Shown here piece after piece: positions 5,592-5,941 of a DNA stretch of 5,941 nucleotides (position 1 is its first letter; each line of letters starts with the position of its first letter). Position numbers and translations under genes: made by a program. Below the pieces are notes generated by a model. The model saw only the letters and a list, made by a program, of their open reading frames with translations, had not been told where the DNA came from and ran no database searches. The stretch spans positions 1-5,941 of the forward strand of contig JAJQHT010000131.1 of NCBI GenBank assembly GCA_021199595.1, read 5' to 3'. Source of the stretch: Oscillospiraceae bacterium. GTDB lineage: Bacteria > Bacillota > Clostridia > Oscillospirales > Oscillospiraceae.

Positions 5592-5601
5592 TTTCTGCCA
5601 A
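5592..5601. repeat. Third TTTCTGCCA copy, upstream of the integrase promoter
   Basis: TTTCTGCCAA here is the exact reverse complement of TTGGCAGAAA at 5530-5539, about 60 bases centre to centre, with the integrase promoter between them. TTTCTGCCA also occurs at 5502-5510 at the start codon. The three copies in about 100 bases suggest binding sites for a repressor or for integrase itself; the third copy cannot be explained by the leader hairpins alone. Confidence 0.45.
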
Positions 5602-5666
5602 AAATTATGAAAATTTTTTAGGATATAAGAGTTTGTACGGGCAATGTAAATCTCCTGCGTCTGTGT

Positions 5667-5941
5667 TTAAATAGGCGGTGACTCATAATATTCCCGCAGC
5701 AGTCTGCCCAGTTCCCGATACACGGGAAACTCCATGCGTGGAAAATGCACATAAGATACAGCATCATGCACGCCATCGGTGCTACTGAACCACGCATCAC
5801 CAGGGCCGTAGACGCGGGAGGTGGAAAAATCTTCCAGTTTTTCCGAGTCCCACATGAGCCGTGCCTCCGGGAGCGTAGGCCGGAATAGAACTCGCGTGGA
5901 CATTGCAGATCTCAGCATAGCTGGCAGTCCGCCCTCTTGCA
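5667..5941 (-). CDS. C-terminal fragment of an FtsK/TcpA-like ATPase (conjugation/DNA translocation), 5' part outside the window
   Basis: The last 90 codons or so of a minus-strand gene; the frame is open to the window edge. The visible order is LPAMLRSAMSTRVLFRPTLPEARLMW, then a GPGDAWFSSTDG segment, then VSYVHFPRMEFPVYRELGRLLREYYE. This matches the layout of the last part of the RecA-like core in FtsK-type motors: an Arg-containing strand (as in FtsK TRIAF), a short helix, then a Gly-x-Gly-Asp turn and a final strand. The Walker motifs would lie upstream and cannot be checked. Beside a Tn916-type integrase, such a gene is most likely the coupling or translocation ATPase of an integrative conjugative element (Tn916 Orf21 role). 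A VirB4/TraG-type ATPase or another element-borne P-loop protein is possible. The family call rests on pattern and context; that it is a real coding end is surer. The base composition is more GC-rich than the integrase. Confidence 0.5.
   Translation of the reverse strand, partial: QEGGLPAMLRSAMSTRVLFRPTLPEARLMWDSEKLEDFSTSRVYGPGDAWFSSTDGVHDAVSYVHFPRMEFPVYRELGRLLREYYESPPI

Larger units (their letters stand above)
4186..5941. mobile_element. Left end of a Tn916-like integrative element (continues beyond the window)
   Basis: A Tn916-type integrase reads outward towards position 4186. Its stop is followed by a cluster of short repeats of the kind bound by integrase arms, and an FtsK-like ATPase C-terminus lies behind it, in the orientation expected for a conjugative element. 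The integrase is visibly more AT-rich than the symporter, hydrolase and kinase to its left. The left boundary is my estimate from the T-run/A-run at 4186-4203; the real edge could lie anywhere from about 4100 to 4250. The right end is not in the window. Confidence 0.6.

Noticed and set aside
5512..5601. Longer integrase start at a TTG near 5601
   Set aside because: It would place the extended -10 promoter inside the coding region and adds residues with no match to the start of Tn916 Int.
5576..5666. Small excisionase gene upstream of the integrase
   Set aside because: No minus-strand ORF of suitable length with a start codon and ribosome-binding site is present; the frame after AGGAGA begins with ATT or gives eight codons from TTG.

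Overview
The window looks like the chromosome of a moderately GC-rich Clostridia-type Firmicute (Lachnospiraceae or Oscillospiraceae-like, probably a gut anaerobe). This rests on the strong GGAGG-type ribosome-binding sites, a Tn916-family integrase, a DAACS-type symporter and the coding style of a secreted alpha/beta hydrolase. The taxonomic placement is inference; nothing in the window names the species.

Left part (1-2493, + strand): the C-terminal part of a membrane sensor histidine kinase, whose visible extracellular stretch is an Ala/Ser/Gly/Glu low-complexity segment built on repeated ASG(E/D) units. After a 118-base gap comes a secreted serine hydrolase with its own strong ribosome-binding site. 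The gap holds three TTCATT repeats spaced by one helical turn, as expected for a dimeric OmpR/PhoB-type response regulator. The natural reading is a two-component system (regulator presumably just outside the window) controlling the hydrolase.

Middle (2494-4025): a convergent intergenic region with two large hairpins. One is a clear minus-strand terminator for the next gene. The other is a near-perfect 55-base palindrome with no U-tract on either side, whose 3' arm contains a Shine-Dalgarno sequence for a possible 29-codon ORF. Then follows a complete minus-strand dicarboxylate/amino acid:cation symporter with all signature motifs and an intact promoter.

Right part (about 4186-5941): the end of an integrated mobile element, probably a Tn916-like integrative conjugative element. 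A complete tyrosine recombinase reads towards the symporter. Beyond its stop codon lies a cluster of short repeats (12-bp tandem, 10-bp phased and 8-9-bp repeats) that look like integrase arm-binding sites, followed by a T-run/A-run sequence typical of Tn916-type junctions. Upstream of the integrase is an extended -10 promoter with a 9-10-bp motif (TTTCTGCCA) in three copies. Further upstream is the C-terminus of an FtsK/TcpA-like ATPase, probably the conjugation coupling or translocation protein. No excisionase gene is visible between them.

I see no CRISPR array, rRNA or tRNA. The best candidates for something not already well described are the integrase leader/operator (three TTTCTGCCA copies and competing RNA hairpins) and the 55-base palindrome with its micro-ORF.
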